64,000 nt of DNA from Novosphingobium sp. (GCF_027531025.1 NZ_JAPZQX010000002.1:310001-374000); one strand, 5' to 3'. Positions 27,701 through 37,502 are shown, counted from the first letter of the stretch. Program-made: numbers and translations. Notes: generated from the letters alone by a model not told the origin.

Positions 27701-28092
27701 TTCCGGGCGAGCCGACTCTGCATGGCGAGCGAAGCGAACAGGCAAGCGAGCAGGGCGATGCTGAGCCAATCGAACCGGAACAACGGGTGTTCATCCTTGG
27801 TCGGCCAGGGACTGATCATGCCCCACAGGCCTGGTGCCAGGCGCCAGGTGGCCAGCGGAACAGCCAAAACGCTACCCGCGACTGACAGAGCGAGGCCAAG
27901 CCGGTGACTACGCAGCCCTCCGACCACGCTCGCGATCAGCACGGGGATCGAGAGGAGACAGGCCAGGATCATTGGACCGGTCAGCATGCCGCCCGATTCC
28001 TCGCCCGCATCAAGCCGCTCGGCAAGCTGGAACGCCAGCACGGCCGCGGCGATGGACAGGGCGATTGTGGCGTAGTGGCTGAGGCGGGTCAC
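27697..28092 (-). CDS. Four-helix membrane protein of unknown function
   Basis: 131 residues with four hydrophobic segments: near the N-terminus ([16 protein letters not shown]), at [17 protein letters not shown], at [17 protein letters not shown] and near the C-terminus ([16 protein letters not shown]). It ends in a basic tail. I recognise no family. The GTG start overlaps the fmt stop, and its own stop overlaps truA, so it is translated within the fmt-truA operon. Confidence 0.65.
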   Translation of the reverse strand: MTRLSHYATIALSIAAAVLAFQLAERLDAGEESGGMLTGPMILACLLSIPVLIASVVGGLRSHRLGLALSVAGSVLAVPLATWRLAPGLWGMISPWPTKDEHPLFRFDWLSIALLACLFASLAMQSRLARK

Positions 28093-28997
28093 TACAGTTT
28101 TGCCCCCGCCGCAATGGCCCAGCCGCGCAGCATGTCCGCCGTCGCCATCGCCGGACGTCCGGCGCGCTGGACCAGCGTGGGGCGGATCGCGCCACTGGCG
28201 CAGGCGATGGTCAGCGCATCGTCGAGCACTTCGCCCGGCGCACCGCTGCCTTCAACCACGTCCGCCGCCAGCACCTTGCAGCGTTCGCCCTGGAATTCGA
28301 ACCAGGCGCCGGGCGCGGGGGCGAAGGCGCGGACCTGGCGTTCGACCTGGGCTGCATCCTGCGCGAAATCGAGCCGGGTTTCGGCCTTGTCGATCTTCTT
28401 CGCGTAAGTGACGCCGTCATCCGGTTGCGGCACTTCGGGATAGGCGGCGAGGTCGGCCAGCACCCGCACGATCAGGTCCGCGCCGATCTGTGCGAGTTCT
28501 CCGGTCAGTTCGCCGGCGGTCTTGCGATCGATCGGCGTGCGGCCTTCCAGCAGGACCGGACCGGTATCAAGGCCAGCCTCCATCCGCATGATGTCGACCC
28601 CGGTCTCCGCATCGCCCGCCAGGATCGCCCGCTGGATCGGCGCCGCCCCACGCCAGCGCGGCAGGATCGAGCCATGGAGGTTGAGGCAGCCGTGTGTCGG
28701 CGCGTCCAGCACCGCCTGCGGCAGGATCAGGCCATAGGCGGCGACCACGGCAATGTCGGCCGCGAGGGCGGCAAAGGCGGCTTGCTCTTCCGCGCTCTTC
28801 AGGCTGGCCGGGTGGCGCACTGCGATCCCCAGTTCCTCGGCCTTGCGGTGGACCGGGGTGGGGGTCAGTTCCTTGCCGCGCCGGCCGCCGGGGCGGGGCG
28901 GCTGGGTATAGGCGGCCACCACCTGGTGCCCGGCCGCGACCAGCGCCTGCAGTGCCGGCACGGCAAAGTCCGGGGTACCCATGAAGATGATGCGCAC
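28092..28997 (-). CDS. fmt: Methionyl-tRNA formyltransferase
   Basis: 301 residues. It formylates initiator Met-tRNA from 10-formyl-THF. The start [15 protein letters not shown], the folate site region [18 protein letters not shown] and the DTGPVLL stretch are diagnostic; the C-terminal domain contributes tRNA binding. The GTG at 28997 gives the usual N-terminus; a TTG two codons upstream is less likely. The coding region begins just 10 bases from the second REP element. It shares an operon with the small membrane protein and truA, while def (deformylase) lies close by on the other strand. Confidence 0.95.
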   Translation of the reverse strand: MRIIFMGTPDFAVPALQALVAAGHQVVAAYTQPPRPGGRRGKELTPTPVHRKAEELGIAVRHPASLKSAEEQAAFAALAADIAVVAAYGLILPQAVLDAPTHGCLNLHGSILPRWRGAAPIQRAILAGDAETGVDIMRMEAGLDTGPVLLEGRTPIDRKTAGELTGELAQIGADLIVRVLADLAAYPEVPQPDDGVTYAKKIDKAETRLDFAQDAAQVERQVRAFAPAPGAWFEFQGERCKVLAADVVEGSGAPGEVLDDALTIACASGAIRPTLVQRAGRPAMATADMLRGWAIAAGAKL

Positions 28998-29007
28998 AGC
29001 CAAAAAT

Positions 29008-29096
29008 CCGTTCGTCCTGAGCCTGTCGAAGGACCGTCCTTACTTTCAGCACCGGAAAAGAAAAGGACAGCCCTTCGACAAGCTCAGGGCGAGCGG
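29008..29096. repeat. REP-type palindromic repeat, copy 2
   Basis: The left arm at 29008-29034 is identical to that of copy 1; the right arm at 29070-29096 pairs with it at most positions. The 35-base spacer differs from copy 1. It is located between divergent fmt and recR, so it must contain or adjoin their promoters. Confidence 0.85.
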
Positions 29097-29109
29097 TTAA
29101 GGGGAAGCC

Positions 29110-29706
29110 ATGGCGTCGTCGGAAATCGAAGCACTGACCCAGGCCCTGTCGCGCCTGCCGGGCCTTGGGCCCCGGTCGGCCCGGCGCGCGGTGCTGTGGC
29201 TGATCAAGCGGCGCGAAACGTCGCTGGTACAGCTGCTCGCCGCACTGGAAGGCGTGGCCGAGCGGCTGGTCGAATGCCGGACCTGCGGCAATGTCGATAC
29301 GACCGACCCCTGCGGCATCTGCGCCGATCCGCGCCGCGATAGCCGCGCGCTCTGCGTGGTGGAGGATGTGGCGGACCTGTGGGCGCTTGACCGGGCGCGG
29401 CTGTTCACCGGGCGCTATCATGTGCTGGGCGGGCGGCTCTCCGCGCTCGAAGGCGTGCGGCCCGAGGACCTGACCATCGCCGCGCTGATCGAGCGGGTTG
29501 CAGCGGGCGGGATCGACGAAGTGGTCCTCGCCATGAACGCCACGCTCGAAGGGCAGACCACCGCGCATTACATTGCCGAGCGGCTTGAAGGCTATCCGGT
29601 GCGGATCACCCAGCTGGCCCACGGCCTGCCGGTGGGGGGAGAGCTGGACTATCTGGACGAAGGCACCCTGGCCCAGGCCCTGCGCGCGCGGCGGCCCATG
29701 GGTTAG
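29110..29706 (+). CDS. recR: Recombination mediator RecR
   Basis: 198 residues, the usual length. A helix-hairpin-helix region ([12 protein letters not shown]) is followed by a four-Cys zinc finger ([16 protein letters not shown]), a Toprim domain ([13 protein letters not shown], then [14 protein letters not shown]) and the C-terminal Walker-B-like region. It works with RecO and RecF to load RecA at gaps. AAGGGGAAGCC lies before the ATG. It begins right after the REP element. Confidence 0.95.
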   Translation: MASSEIEALTQALSRLPGLGPRSARRAVLWLIKRRETSLVQLLAALEGVAERLVECRTCGNVDTTDPCGICADPRRDSRALCVVEDVADLWALDRARLFTGRYHVLGGRLSALEGVRPEDLTIAALIERVAAGGIDEVVLAMNATLEGQTTAHYIAERLEGYPVRITQLAHGLPVGGELDYLDEGTLAQALRARRPMG

Positions 29707-29743
29707 CCGATTAGTCTGCCAGTCGGTCTGACCGATTAGTCTG
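29707..29743. repeat. 12-bp direct repeat with short hairpins after recR
   Basis: CCGATTAGTCTG occurs at 29707-29718 and again at 29732-29743. Each copy starts a small inverted repeat (CCGA...TCGG and CCGAT...ATCGG), so the stretch can form two adjacent stems. It sits in the 87-base recR-def gap and may end the recR transcript. Confidence 0.4.
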
Positions 29744-29793
29744 ATCGGCGCAGCCGCCTTGCGATTCGCGGGCTTGCGCCTTATCTGCGCGTC

Positions 29794-30363
29794 ATGCCTA
29801 TCCTCGAAATCATCGAAGTCCCCGATCCCCGCCTCAAGGTGGTGTCCCAGCCCGTCACCAAGTTCGATGACGAGCTGAAGACCCTCGTCGCGGACATGTT
29901 CGAAACCATGTACGACGCCCCCGGCATCGGCCTCGCCGCGATCCAGGTCGGCGTACCGCTGCGCGTGCTGGTGATCGACCTGCAGCCGGAAGACCCGGAC
30001 GCAGAGCCGGAAGTCTGCACGGCCCATGGTGGGCATTCGCACACGCACCAGCCACTCAAGAAAGAGCCGCGGGTCTTCATCAACCCGGAAATCCTTGATC
30101 CCTCGGAAGAGCATTCGCTCTATTCCGAAGGCTGCCTCTCGGTGCCTGAAATCTATGCCGAGGTTGAACGCCCGGCCCGCATCCGCGCCCGTTGGCAGGA
30201 TCTCGACGGGAACGTGCATGAAGAGGAAATGGACGGCCTGATGGCCACCTGCCTTCAGCATGAGATGGACCACCTCGAAGGCATCCTTTTCATCGACCAC
30301 CTCAGCCGCCTGAAGCGGCAGATGGCGCTGAAGAAGCTGGAAAAGCTGCGCAAGGTCGCCTGA
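29794..30363 (+). CDS. def: Peptide deformylase
   Basis: 189 residues. It removes the N-formyl group from new proteins. The three family motifs are present: [17 protein letters not shown] (Cys114 metal ligand) and QHEMDHLEG (His156, Glu157, His160). Between motifs 1 and 2 is an extra segment of about 20 residues containing a His-rich run, [11 protein letters not shown] (residues 77-87), not part of the core fold. It is separated from recR by 87 bases. Confidence 0.95.
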   Translation: MPILEIIEVPDPRLKVVSQPVTKFDDELKTLVADMFETMYDAPGIGLAAIQVGVPLRVLVIDLQPEDPDAEPEVCTAHGGHSHTHQPLKKEPRVFINPEILDPSEEHSLYSEGCLSVPEIYAEVERPARIRARWQDLDGNVHEEEMDGLMATCLQHEMDHLEGILFIDHLSRLKRQMALKKLEKLRKVA

Positions 30364-30404
30364 TCCCTCTGGCGTTCTTGCTCCGTTCCGTCTAGCGTGG
30401 GGTC

Positions 30405-31745
30405 ATGGACTCCTCGCTGATCGCAATTGTCACTCTCGTTCTGGGCCTTGCTGCGGGTACCGCGCTTGGCTGGTTTTTTGGCTCGCGCCCGGCCGCTGAC
30501 CTGCGCGCGCGGCTGACGGAAACCGAGACCGCCACCAGGGAGCTCGACGAACGGTTCCGCCAGGCGGTGAAGGAACTGGGCGAGGCCTCGATCGAGAACG
30601 CCACGCTGAAGGCCAATGCCGCCAGCTTTGCCGAACAGAAGGCCGGGCTGCTCGCGGCGCAGGAGGCCTTGAAGAAGGAGTTCGAGGCGGCGGGGGCGAA
30701 GATCCTGCACCAGGCGCAGGAAGCCTTGCTAAACCGCGCGCAGGAACGGCTGACCCAGTCCGAGGAAAAAAGCGCCGAACGGCTCAAGGCCCTGCTTGCG
30801 CCGGTGGACGAGCGGCTGAAAAGCTATGAACTGCAGGTTCAGACGCTGGAAAAGCAGCGGATCGACGCCTTTGGTCAGTTGGCCGGGGTGATCGAGGAAG
30901 TCCGCAAGGGCCAGGAAGAGGTCAAGCGCGAGGCGGCGCGGCTGGGCAATTCGCTGACCAATGCCCCCAAGGCGCGCGGGCGCTGGGGCGAGCGGGCCTT
31001 GCAGAACGTGCTGGAGCAGTGCGGCTTGTCCGAACACACCGATTTCGTGCTGGAACATTCGCTCGATACCGATGATGGGCGGTTGCGCCCCGATGCGATC
31101 GTCCACGTGCCGGGCCAGAAGAAGCTGGTGATCGATGCCAAGGTCTCGCTCAACGCCTATCAGGCCGCCTTCGAGTCGACTGACGAAGCCGAGCGCAAAC
31201 GCCATCTCGATCTGCACGCGCGGGCCATGCGCGGCCATGTCCAGACGCTGGGGGCCAAATCTTACCAGAGCCAGTTCGACGATGCGCCCGACTATGTGGT
31301 GATGTTCGTGCCGGGCGAGCACTTTGTTGCTGCCGCGCTGGAACACGATCCGGAACTGTGGGACTTTGCATTCCAGAACAAGGTCTTGCTGGCCACTCCC
31401 ACCAACCTGGTGGCGATTGCCCGGACCGTGGCGATGGTCTGGAAGCAGGACCAGCTGGCCCGCGAGGCGGTGGAAATCGGCAAGGCCGGGGCGGAGCTTT
31501 ATGACCGGATCGCAGTTGCCGCCGAACACCTCAAGCGGGTTGGCGGTGGCCTCGAAAGCGCGGTCAACAACTACAACAAATTTGTGTCCAGCTTCGAGCG
31601 CAATGTCGTGTCATCCGGCAAACGCCTGCGCGACAAGGGTATCGAGATCGGCAAGCGCGAGATCGAGGATGTGCCGCTGATCGAGGCCGCCCCGCGTTAC
31701 AGCGGCACCGAAGCACCGAACAAGACGGAGGCTGGCGAGGACTAG
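30405..31745 (+). CDS. rmuC: DNA recombination protein RmuC
   Basis: 446 residues. An N-terminal membrane-anchor helix (IAIVTLVLGLAAGTALGWFF) precedes a long coiled coil (about residues 35-185) and a nuclease-like domain: GRWGERALQNVLEQCGL, DAIVHVPGQKKLVIDAKVSLNAY and KSYQSQFDDAPDYVVMFVPGEHF. The family limits inversions at short repeats in E. coli. It lies 41 bases downstream of def. Its TAG stop shares the self-complementary CTAG with the stop of the convergent META-domain gene. Confidence 0.92.
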   Translation: MDSSLIAIVTLVLGLAAGTALGWFFGSRPAADLRARLTETETATRELDERFRQAVKELGEASIENATLKANAASFAEQKAGLLAAQEALKKEFEAAGAKILHQAQEALLNRAQERLTQSEEKSAERLKALLAPVDERLKSYELQVQTLEKQRIDAFGQLAGVIEEVRKGQEEVKREAARLGNSLTNAPKARGRWGERALQNVLEQCGLSEHTDFVLEHSLDTDDGRLRPDAIVHVPGQKKLVIDAKVSLNAYQAAFESTDEAERKRHLDLHARAMRGHVQTLGAKSYQSQFDDAPDYVVMFVPGEHFVAAALEHDPELWDFAFQNKVLLATPTNLVAIARTVAMVWKQDQLAREAVEIGKAGAELYDRIAVAAEHLKRVGGGLESAVNNYNKFVSSFERNVVSSGKRLRDKGIEIGKREIEDVPLIEAAPRYSGTEAPNKTEAGED

Positions 31746-32155
31746 TCCGCCTTGCGGACCAGTTCGGCGACATGCTTGTCGGAACGGATCCCCATACGGC
31801 CGTTCTCGACGAAGAATGCTGGCGAGGCACCGAGCAGCTCGGCCACGGCGCTTTCCTGTTCCATCAGTCCATCGCAGTACATCTGGGTCGAAACGATCGG
31901 GCCGACCTTGAGTTGACCCGGGACGATCTGAAGATCGCCGCCCAGACCATTGCAGCCGACCGTGGCGGCGATGCGATTTTCGTAGATCCTGAGCTCAGCC
32001 CGTTCGGAGACCGGCTTCTGTCCGTCGATCGAAACGAAGGTCCAGGTGGTCAGCGGCATGTCTGGCCTGGCCTCGGGGCCGGTATCGACACTCGCCTGGG
32101 GCGTGGCGCAGGCAGCGAGGAAGGGCAGGGCGACGAGCAAGCTTTGGCGGATCAT
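31742..32155 (-). CDS. META domain lipoprotein
   Basis: 137 residues. The signal sequence has a lipobox-like FLAAC near residue 15, predicting a lipid-anchored periplasmic protein. The rest matches the META/HslJ pattern: TTWTFVSIDGQKP, then AATVGCNGLGGDL and STQMYCDGLMEQE, where the two Cys may pair. Related HslJ is linked to novobiocin tolerance; the role here is unknown. The ATG at 32155 fits the signal peptide better than the earlier in-frame start. Confidence 0.78.
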   Translation of the reverse strand: MIRQSLLVALPFLAACATPQASVDTGPEARPDMPLTTWTFVSIDGQKPVSERAELRIYENRIAATVGCNGLGGDLQIVPGQLKVGPIVSTQMYCDGLMEQESAVAELLGASPAFFVENGRMGIRSDKHVAELVRKAD

Positions 32156-32199
32156 AATTTGCGCTATCGGCAATTCTGCCTGATCGCTGGCTGAACGAC

Positions 32200-33003
32200 T
32201 TATGCGCCCAGCACGTCCAGCACTTCATAGGCCAGCACCGCCCCGGCGACCGCGGCGTTCAGGCTGTCGGCGCGGCCCTTCATCGGCATGGTGACGCGCA
32301 GGTCGCAGGCTGCTTCATAGTCCTCGGGCAGGCCGCGGCTCTCGTTGCCGACCATGATGAAACATGGCGCGGCATAAGGTGCGCTGCGATAGGGCACGGC
32401 ATCGCGCAGGGATGCGGCGACGAGCTGGCCCGCTCCGCCTCGCAGCCACGGCAGAAACTCCTCCCACCGGGCCAGGGCAATCTGCTGGGTAAAGATTGCC
32501 CCCATGCTGGCCCGCACCGCCTCGGCGGAAAAGGGATCAGCGCAATCGTCGAGCAGGATCAGCCCGCCCGCGCCAACGGCATCGCCCGTGCGCAGCATGG
32601 TGCCCAGATTGCCCGGGTCGCGCAGTGCCTGGGCCACCAGCCAGATCTTCGCGCGCGAACGGTCAAGCGCGGCCAGGCTGGTATCGAATTCGGCAAAGAC
32701 GCCGCAGACTGCCTGCGGATTGTCCTTGCCGGTGATCTTGCCGAGGATTTCCGTGCTGGTCTCGATCACTTCGCCGCCGGCGCGCAGGACATCGGCCTCC
32801 AGCGCGGCCAGCAAGGGGTGCGGATCGCGCCCTTCGGCCATGACCAGCACTTCGGGCAGGTGGCCGCATTCGCGTGCGTCGGTCAGCAGCCGCAGTCCTT
32901 CGGCCAGGAACTTGCCCGCGGCCTTGCGATGCTTCTTTTCGCGCAGCGCCCGCAGCGCCTTGACTGTGGGGTTGGAAAAGCCGGTGATCTGGCGGCGGGT
33001 CAA
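32200..33003 (-). CDS. SpoU/TrmH-family RNA 2'-O-methyltransferase
   Basis: 267 residues. An N-terminal substrate-binding domain (NPTVKALRALREKKHRKAAG) precedes the SPOUT knot: motif 1 around LRDPGNLGTMLRTGDAVGA, motif 2 FIMVGNESRGLP and motif 3 DSLNAAVAGAVLAYE. It methylates a ribose in rRNA or tRNA; the target is not predictable (RlmB- or TsnR-like). The start is a TTG at 33003, four bases after the HPr stop, so it belongs to the PTS operon transcript. Confidence 0.87.
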   Translation of the reverse strand: MTRRQITGFSNPTVKALRALREKKHRKAAGKFLAEGLRLLTDARECGHLPEVLVMAEGRDPHPLLAALEADVLRAGGEVIETSTEILGKITGKDNPQAVCGVFAEFDTSLAALDRSRAKIWLVAQALRDPGNLGTMLRTGDAVGAGGLILLDDCADPFSAEAVRASMGAIFTQQIALARWEEFLPWLRGGAGQLVAASLRDAVPYRSAPYAAPCFIMVGNESRGLPEDYEAACDLRVTMPMKGRADSLNAAVAGAVLAYEVLDVLGA

Positions 33004-33007
33004 ATGC

Positions 33008-33286
33008 TCAATCCTCGCCGAAGCCGTCCTTGACCAGGCCGACCAGCTTGAGCAGCGCCTGCTCGCTGCCTTCGCCGCTGACGATGATTTCCACCGAATC
33101 GCCCTTGGCCGCGCCCAGCATCATCAGCCCCAGGATCGATGCCCCGGCGGCTTCGTTGCCATCCTTTTCGACCCGCACGCTCAGCCCGCTGCACAGCTGG
33201 GTGACGGCGTTGACGAACTTGGCGCTGGCCCGGGCATGAAGCCCCCGGTTGTTGACGATCTCGACCGTTTCACGGACTTCAGTCAT
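33008..33286 (-). CDS. ptsH: HPr phosphocarrier protein (PTS-Ntr type)
   Basis: 92 residues. His17 in NNRGLHARASAKFV is the PEP-dependent phosphorylation site, and Ser50 in GASILGLMMLG corresponds to the HprK target Ser46 of Bacillus HPr. With EIIA-Man and HprK encoded next door and no sugar permease, it belongs to the regulatory PTS of alphaproteobacteria rather than sugar uptake. The ATG at 33286 gives family length. It lies 34 bases after the EIIA gene. Confidence 0.93.
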   Translation of the reverse strand: MTEVRETVEIVNNRGLHARASAKFVNAVTQLCSGLSVRVEKDGNEAAGASILGLMMLGAAKGDSVEIIVSGEGSEQALLKLVGLVKDGFGED

Positions 33287-33320
33287 GGCTCTCTTATCCC
33301 CCCCAGGATATGCTCTTCGC

Positions 33321-33725
33321 TCAGGCGTCCTGCCCCAGAAATTCCGATGCGATGGTGATGTAATTGCGCCCGGCATCGCGCGCCGCTTCGGTCGCGCGGG
33401 TCAGGTCCATGCAGGTGCGGGCCTTGGCGAGGCGGATCAGCATCGGCAGGTTGATCCCGGCGATCACCTCGACCTTGCCCTGCTTCATCAGCGAGATCGC
33501 GAGGTTCGACGGTGTGCCGCCGAACAGGTCGGTCAGGATGATTACACCCGCGCCGCTGTTCACGCGATCTACCGCTTCGGCGATTTCCTGGCGGCGGGCT
33601 TCCATGTCGTCGTTCGGGCCGATGCACACGGTTGCGACTGCGTCCTGCCGCCCAACGACATGCTGCATCGCGTTGACGAACTCATCGGCCAGCTTGCCGT
33701 GGGTTACAAGGATCAGGCCGATCAT
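33321..33725 (-). CDS. Mannose-family PTS EIIA component
   Basis: 134 residues. The N-terminus IGLILVTHGKLADEFVNAM places the phospho-accepting His at position 9, and GVIILTDLFGGTPSNLA is the second conserved stretch of EIIA-Man domains. It has no fused EIIB and there is no EIIC/D gene nearby, so a regulatory output is expected. The start at 33725 is chosen from the motif position; the frame is open further upstream. It is part of chvI-chvG-hprK-rapZ-EIIA-HPr. Confidence 0.9.
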   Translation of the reverse strand: MIGLILVTHGKLADEFVNAMQHVVGRQDAVATVCIGPNDDMEARRQEIAEAVDRVNSGAGVIILTDLFGGTPSNLAISLMKQGKVEVIAGINLPMLIRLAKARTCMDLTRATEAARDAGRNYITIASEFLGQDA

Positions 33726-33807
33726 GCGGGGGAGATGCTCCGAAATCCTGGGCCAGCGATTCCCGCCGGGGAGAGGGGCAGGGCCATGCCGCTGAATCTG
33801 CACACGG

Positions 33808-34728
33808 TCAATGCCTACCTTCGACCAGATCGGCCGCCCGCGACCCCAGGTTGCGGTGGATCACCGTGGGCGAAAATCCGGCTTCGCGGAGCTCCGCCGC
33901 CAGCTGTTCGGCGGAAAAGACCGAGCGGTGCCGCCCGCCGGTGCAGCCGAAGGCAATGTTGACATAGGCCTTGCCCTGCGCGGCATAGCGCGGGACCAGC
34001 AGCAGCACGAGATCGCGGATCCGGGCAAAGGCCTCGGCCCAGGCCGGGTCCTTGCGGATATGGTCACCCACGGCCGCGTCCTGCCCGGTCAGCGGGCGCA
34101 GGGCTTCGTCCCAGTGCGGGTTATCGAGGAAGCGCATGTCGAACACCAGATCGGCTACTGGCGGCATCCCGCGCGAAAAGCCGAAGCTGGTGACGGTGAT
34201 GGTGGTGCCCTGCGGCGCGCTGGGCAGGAATCGCTCGCGCAGGGCCTGCTGCAGGTCGTTCGTGCTGAACTGCGTGGTGCTCATGACCAGGTCGGCCCAG
34301 CGCCGCAGCGGCTCCAGCAGCTCGCGCTCGGCGGCGATCCCGGCGGGGACGGGCAGGTCCTGCGCCAGCGGATGGCGGCGGCGGGTTTCATTGTAGCGCC
34401 GCTCCAGCTCGGCCCCGGCGCAATCGAGGAACAGGGTGGTCAGCTCCAGATCGGGCCGCTCGACCAGCTTCTTGACCCGGTCGATTACCTTGGCCGGATC
34501 GAAGCCGCGGGTGCGGGCATCGAAGCCGATCGCCAGTGGCGGGCGCAATTCGGCCGGCAGGGCATCGGGGCTGTCGATCATCCGGTCGAGCAGGCGGATT
34601 GGGAAGTTGTCGATTGTTTCCCAGCCCAGGTCTTCCAGCACCTTGAGCGCCGTGGTCTTGCCCGCACCCAGCAGGCCGGTGACCAGCAGGACGCGTTGAC
34701 GGGCGGGAGAGGCGGCAGGATCGGTCAT
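33808..34728 (-). CDS. rapZ: RNase adapter / nucleotide-binding protein RapZ
   Basis: 306 residues. Walker A GLLGAGKTT (about 18-26) is followed by WETIDNFPIRLLDRM, the family's IGFDARTRGFD, and the C-terminal domain NIAFGCTGGRHRSVFSAEQL, which senses glucosamine-6-phosphate in the enteric protein. In Proteobacteria RapZ directs small-RNA turnover; the alphaproteobacterial role is less defined. The ATG overlaps the hprK stop (ATGA). The family placement is secure. Confidence 0.93.
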   Translation of the reverse strand: MTDPAASPARQRVLLVTGLLGAGKTTALKVLEDLGWETIDNFPIRLLDRMIDSPDALPAELRPPLAIGFDARTRGFDPAKVIDRVKKLVERPDLELTTLFLDCAGAELERRYNETRRRHPLAQDLPVPAGIAAERELLEPLRRWADLVMSTTQFSTNDLQQALRERFLPSAPQGTTITVTSFGFSRGMPPVADLVFDMRFLDNPHWDEALRPLTGQDAAVGDHIRKDPAWAEAFARIRDLVLLLVPRYAAQGKAYVNIAFGCTGGRHRSVFSAEQLAAELREAGFSPTVIHRNLGSRAADLVEGRH

Positions 34729-35180
34729 GGCGTCGCCCCAATGTGGGGTGCGGGCGCAGCAAAGGAAAGCCCCCACTGGCGCAAGGCCGCTTCGGCCCGC
34801 AGCGCCACCACCGGACTGCCTGGCCAGAGCCGCAGCATGGGGACCGAAGCCCCGTCCAGTTCGAACACTTCCGCCGCTTCGGGCAGGCGCTCCGCCGCCT
34901 GGTCAAGCGTCAGCGCCAGGGCCACCGGCACACCGCTGGCGGTCGGCAGGGTGATAAGGCCGACATTGCGCACCTCGATCAACCCGGCGATGTTGGGCGG
35001 CGGGCTGGCGATGAGGCGGCCGCCGTGCGCCTCGAGCGTCACCCCGTCATCGCCGACCAGCACGGCCCCGCGATCGATCAGGGCCAGCGCGAGGCTGGAC
35101 TTGCCGCTGCCCGGTTGGCCCAGGATCAGCACGGCGCGGCCGTCGATTGCCACGCAGCCGGCCAGGATGGTGCGGCTCAT
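34725..35180 (-). CDS. hprK: HPr kinase/phosphorylase, short alphaproteobacterial form
   Basis: 151 residues, about half the Gram-positive length because the N-terminal regulatory domain is absent, as is normal in alphaproteobacteria. P-loop GQPGSGKSSLAL (21-32), LVGDDGVTLE (41-50) and the IEVRNVGLITLP region match the catalytic core. It phosphorylates and dephosphorylates HPr on Ser50. Its start overlaps the chvG end and its stop overlaps rapZ, so expression is tied to both. Confidence 0.92.
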   Translation of the reverse strand: MSRTILAGCVAIDGRAVLILGQPGSGKSSLALALIDRGAVLVGDDGVTLEAHGGRLIASPPPNIAGLIEVRNVGLITLPTASGVPVALALTLDQAAERLPEAAEVFELDGASVPMLRLWPGSPVVALRAEAALRQWGLSFAAPAPHIGATP

Positions 35181-36763
35181 TCGCCGTCCTCCGGCGCTTC
35201 ATCGACCAGCGGCAAGTGCAGCACCAGCCGCGCGCCGCGCTGGCCGTCGGCCCGGTCGGAGGCGAACAGGCTGCCGTCGTGGGCTTCGGCAATGGTCCGG
35301 GCGATGGCGAGGCCAAGGCCCGAATGGCTGCCGAAATCCTCGCCCTGCGGGCGCAGCGAGTGGAACCGTTCGAACACCTTCTCGCGCGCTTCGAGCGGGA
35401 TGCCGGGTCCTTCGTCGGTCACCGCCAGCTCCAGCCGGTCGTGCTGGCGCTCCAGCGTCACCACCACGTCGCCGCCGGGCGGCGAGAACGAGATCGCGTT
35501 GTCGAGCAGGTTTTCGAGCACCCGTTCCAGCTGGGCCGCATCGCCCGGCGCGTCCCACGGGCCGTTGCCCACCGCGATTACCGCCAGGGTGCAGCGTCCG
35601 TCACCGCCGCGTTCCTCGCGTTCTGCAACCAGCGAGCGGGCGAGGTTGAGGAGGTTGACCGCAACAAAGCGGCTGCGGGTCAACTGGGCGTCGATCCGGC
35701 TGATCTCGGCGATTTCGGTCACCAGCCGGTCAATCCGCCGCACGTCGTGGGCGGCAATCTCGGTCAGCTGGCGGCGTAGGGCTTCGTCCTCCACCTTGCC
35801 CAGCGATTCGAGCGCGGAGCGGAGCGAGGCCAGGGGGTTCTTGATCTCGTGCGCGACGTCGGCCGCAAACCGTTCGCCCGCGTCGATCCGGTGGCGCAGC
35901 GCCGAGGACATGTCGGAGATGGCGCGGGCCAGCAGGCCGATCTCGTCGCGCCGCTCGGGCAGGCGCGGCACGACCACCTCGCGCTCACGCCCTAGCCGGA
36001 CGCGAATCGCGGCCCGCACCAGCATCCGCAGCGGCTGAACGATCGTCCGCGCCAGGAACAGCGAGAGCTGGATCGAGATCAATAGCGTGACCGCCAGCAC
36101 GATCGCCAGGGTACCGCGTGCATCGCGCACCGCCTGGGTGATGTCGGGCGCGTTGCGCGTGGCGAGAAGCGTGCTGCCGTCGCGGCCGACCGGGGCAGCG
36201 GCGTTGATCATCGGGGTTTCATCCGGCGCAGCGCGCAAGCGGATCACGCTGGCACCCAGCCGGCGGGCCTCGGCCAGTTCGGGCCAGGCCTCGGCCCGGT
36301 CCAGTGCCGGGTCGGCATAGGCCGGGATCGGGTCAGAGCCGAGTATCCAGTTCATCGCCGCATCGATCCATCGCGCCGCCTTGAGCAGTACCCCCTGCGC
36401 TTCCGGATCGGCGAGGGTAAAGGTCGGGCCAGCGGCAAAACTGTCCGCGAGGAGGCGGCCATCGGCGGCATAAAAGCGCAGCCGCAGCTCCTGATGACGG
36501 CCGATATCGGTTAGCAGGACACCGCGCCGGGCTGGGGCCGCCGCCGCCAGTCCATCGGCAGCAATCGCAACTTCGGCCTGGGCCAGCCGGAACCGCTCGG
36601 CCAGGAGCTGCTTGCGATAGGAATCGAGGTAGAAGAGGCTGCCCGCCATCAGGCCCAGCGCGATGATGTTGACCGCCAGGATGCGCGCGGTCAGCGAGGT
36701 GCGCCGGGTCCAGTCGCGGCGGTTCCAGGCGCGGACCGGGCGGGTGGTGGCGGGTTCAGCCAT
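35177..36763 (-). CDS. chvG: Sensor histidine kinase ChvG
   Basis: 528 residues. TM1 is at about 27-48, a periplasmic sensor loop at about 50-215, TM2 at about 217-238 and HAMP at about 240-292. The HisKA domain has the phospho-accepting His305 in [15 protein letters not shown], and the ATPase domain has N-box [18 protein letters not shown] and GLGLAIA. In rhizobia and relatives ChvG with ChvI responds to acidity and envelope stress. It starts inside the last codons of chvI (8-base overlap) and is followed by hprK. Confidence 0.93.
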   Translation of the reverse strand: MAEPATTRPVRAWNRRDWTRRTSLTARILAVNIIALGLMAGSLFYLDSYRKQLLAERFRLAQAEVAIAADGLAAAAPARRGVLLTDIGRHQELRLRFYAADGRLLADSFAAGPTFTLADPEAQGVLLKAARWIDAAMNWILGSDPIPAYADPALDRAEAWPELAEARRLGASVIRLRAAPDETPMINAAAPVGRDGSTLLATRNAPDITQAVRDARGTLAIVLAVTLLISIQLSLFLARTIVQPLRMLVRAAIRVRLGREREVVVPRLPERRDEIGLLARAISDMSSALRHRIDAGERFAADVAHEIKNPLASLRSALESLGKVEDEALRRQLTEIAAHDVRRIDRLVTEIAEISRIDAQLTRSRFVAVNLLNLARSLVAEREERGGDGRCTLAVIAVGNGPWDAPGDAAQLERVLENLLDNAISFSPPGGDVVVTLERQHDRLELAVTDEGPGIPLEAREKVFERFHSLRPQGEDFGSHSGLGLAIARTIAEAHDGSLFASDRADGQRGARLVLHLPLVDEAPEDGE

Positions 36764-37502
36764 CGGTGAAGGAATAGCCCGCGCCATAAAGTGTTTCGAC
36801 CGCGGCGAATTCGGGATCGACGGCGCGGAACTTGCGGCGCAGGCGCTTGATATGGCTGTCAATCGTGCGGTCGTCGACGAAGACGTCCTCGCTATAGGCT
36901 GCATCCATCAGCTGGTTGCGGCTCTTTATCACGCCGGGGCGTTGCGCCAGCGCTTCCAGGATCAGGAATTCGGTGACGGTCAGCGAAACCGGCTGGCCAT
37001 CCCAGCTTACGCGGTGGCGGGCCGGGTCCATTTCCAGCCGTCCGCGCCGGATCGTCTCACCCTGGGGCGGCGGTTCGGTAGCTTCGGCCTCACCTCGGAC
37101 CAGTTCGGTGCGGCGCAGGATCGCGCGGATGCGGGCCACCAGCAGCCGCTGGCTGAACGGCTTGGTGATGTAGTCGTCCGCCCCCAGCGAGAGCCCCTGC
37201 GCCTCGTCCTGCTCCTCGTCCTTGCTGGTCAGGAAGATCACTGGCAGCGCGGATTTCTCGCGCAGGCGGCGCAGCAGCTCGAACCCGTCGAGCCTTGGCA
37301 TCTTCACGTCGCAGACGGCCAGGTCCGGCGGATTGTCGAGCAGGGCCTTCAACGCTGCCTCGCCATCGGAATAGACCCGGGTGACAAATCCTTCGGCCTG
37401 GAGCCCGATCGACACGCTGGTCAGGATGTTGCGATCATCGTCGACCAGCGCAATCGTCTGTGGGGTGGGCGCTTGGAAAAGGGGGGGCGAAGTGGGTTCC
37501 AT
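36756..37502 (-). CDS. chvI: Response regulator ChvI (OmpR family)
   Basis: 248 residues. The receiver domain has DDD at 21-23, phospho-accepting Asp65 in [10 protein letters not shown] and Lys114 in ITKPFS. The winged-helix DNA-binding domain (about 150-245) has [15 protein letters not shown] and [10 protein letters not shown]. The ATG at 37502 matches family length. It is divergent from pckA across about 230 bp, which is the conserved alphaproteobacterial arrangement; control of pckA by ChvI is plausible from context only. Confidence 0.93.
   Translation of the reverse strand: MEPTSPPLFQAPTPQTIALVDDDRNILTSVSIGLQAEGFVTRVYSDGEAALKALLDNPPDLAVCDVKMPRLDGFELLRRLREKSALPVIFLTSKDEEQDEAQGLSLGADDYITKPFSQRLLVARIRAILRRTELVRGEAEATEPPPQGETIRRGRLEMDPARHRVSWDGQPVSLTVTEFLILEALAQRPGVIKSRNQLMDAAYSEDVFVDDRTIDSHIKRLRRKFRAVDPEFAAVETLYGAGYSFTDG

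Noticed and set aside
29707..29743. Start of a CRISPR-like array
   Set aside because: Only two 12-bp copies, short spacing, no further units and no cas genes.
33287..33376. N-terminal extension of HPr
   Set aside because: The frame is open upstream but overlaps the EIIA gene end, and the HPr fold begins at the ATG at 33286.
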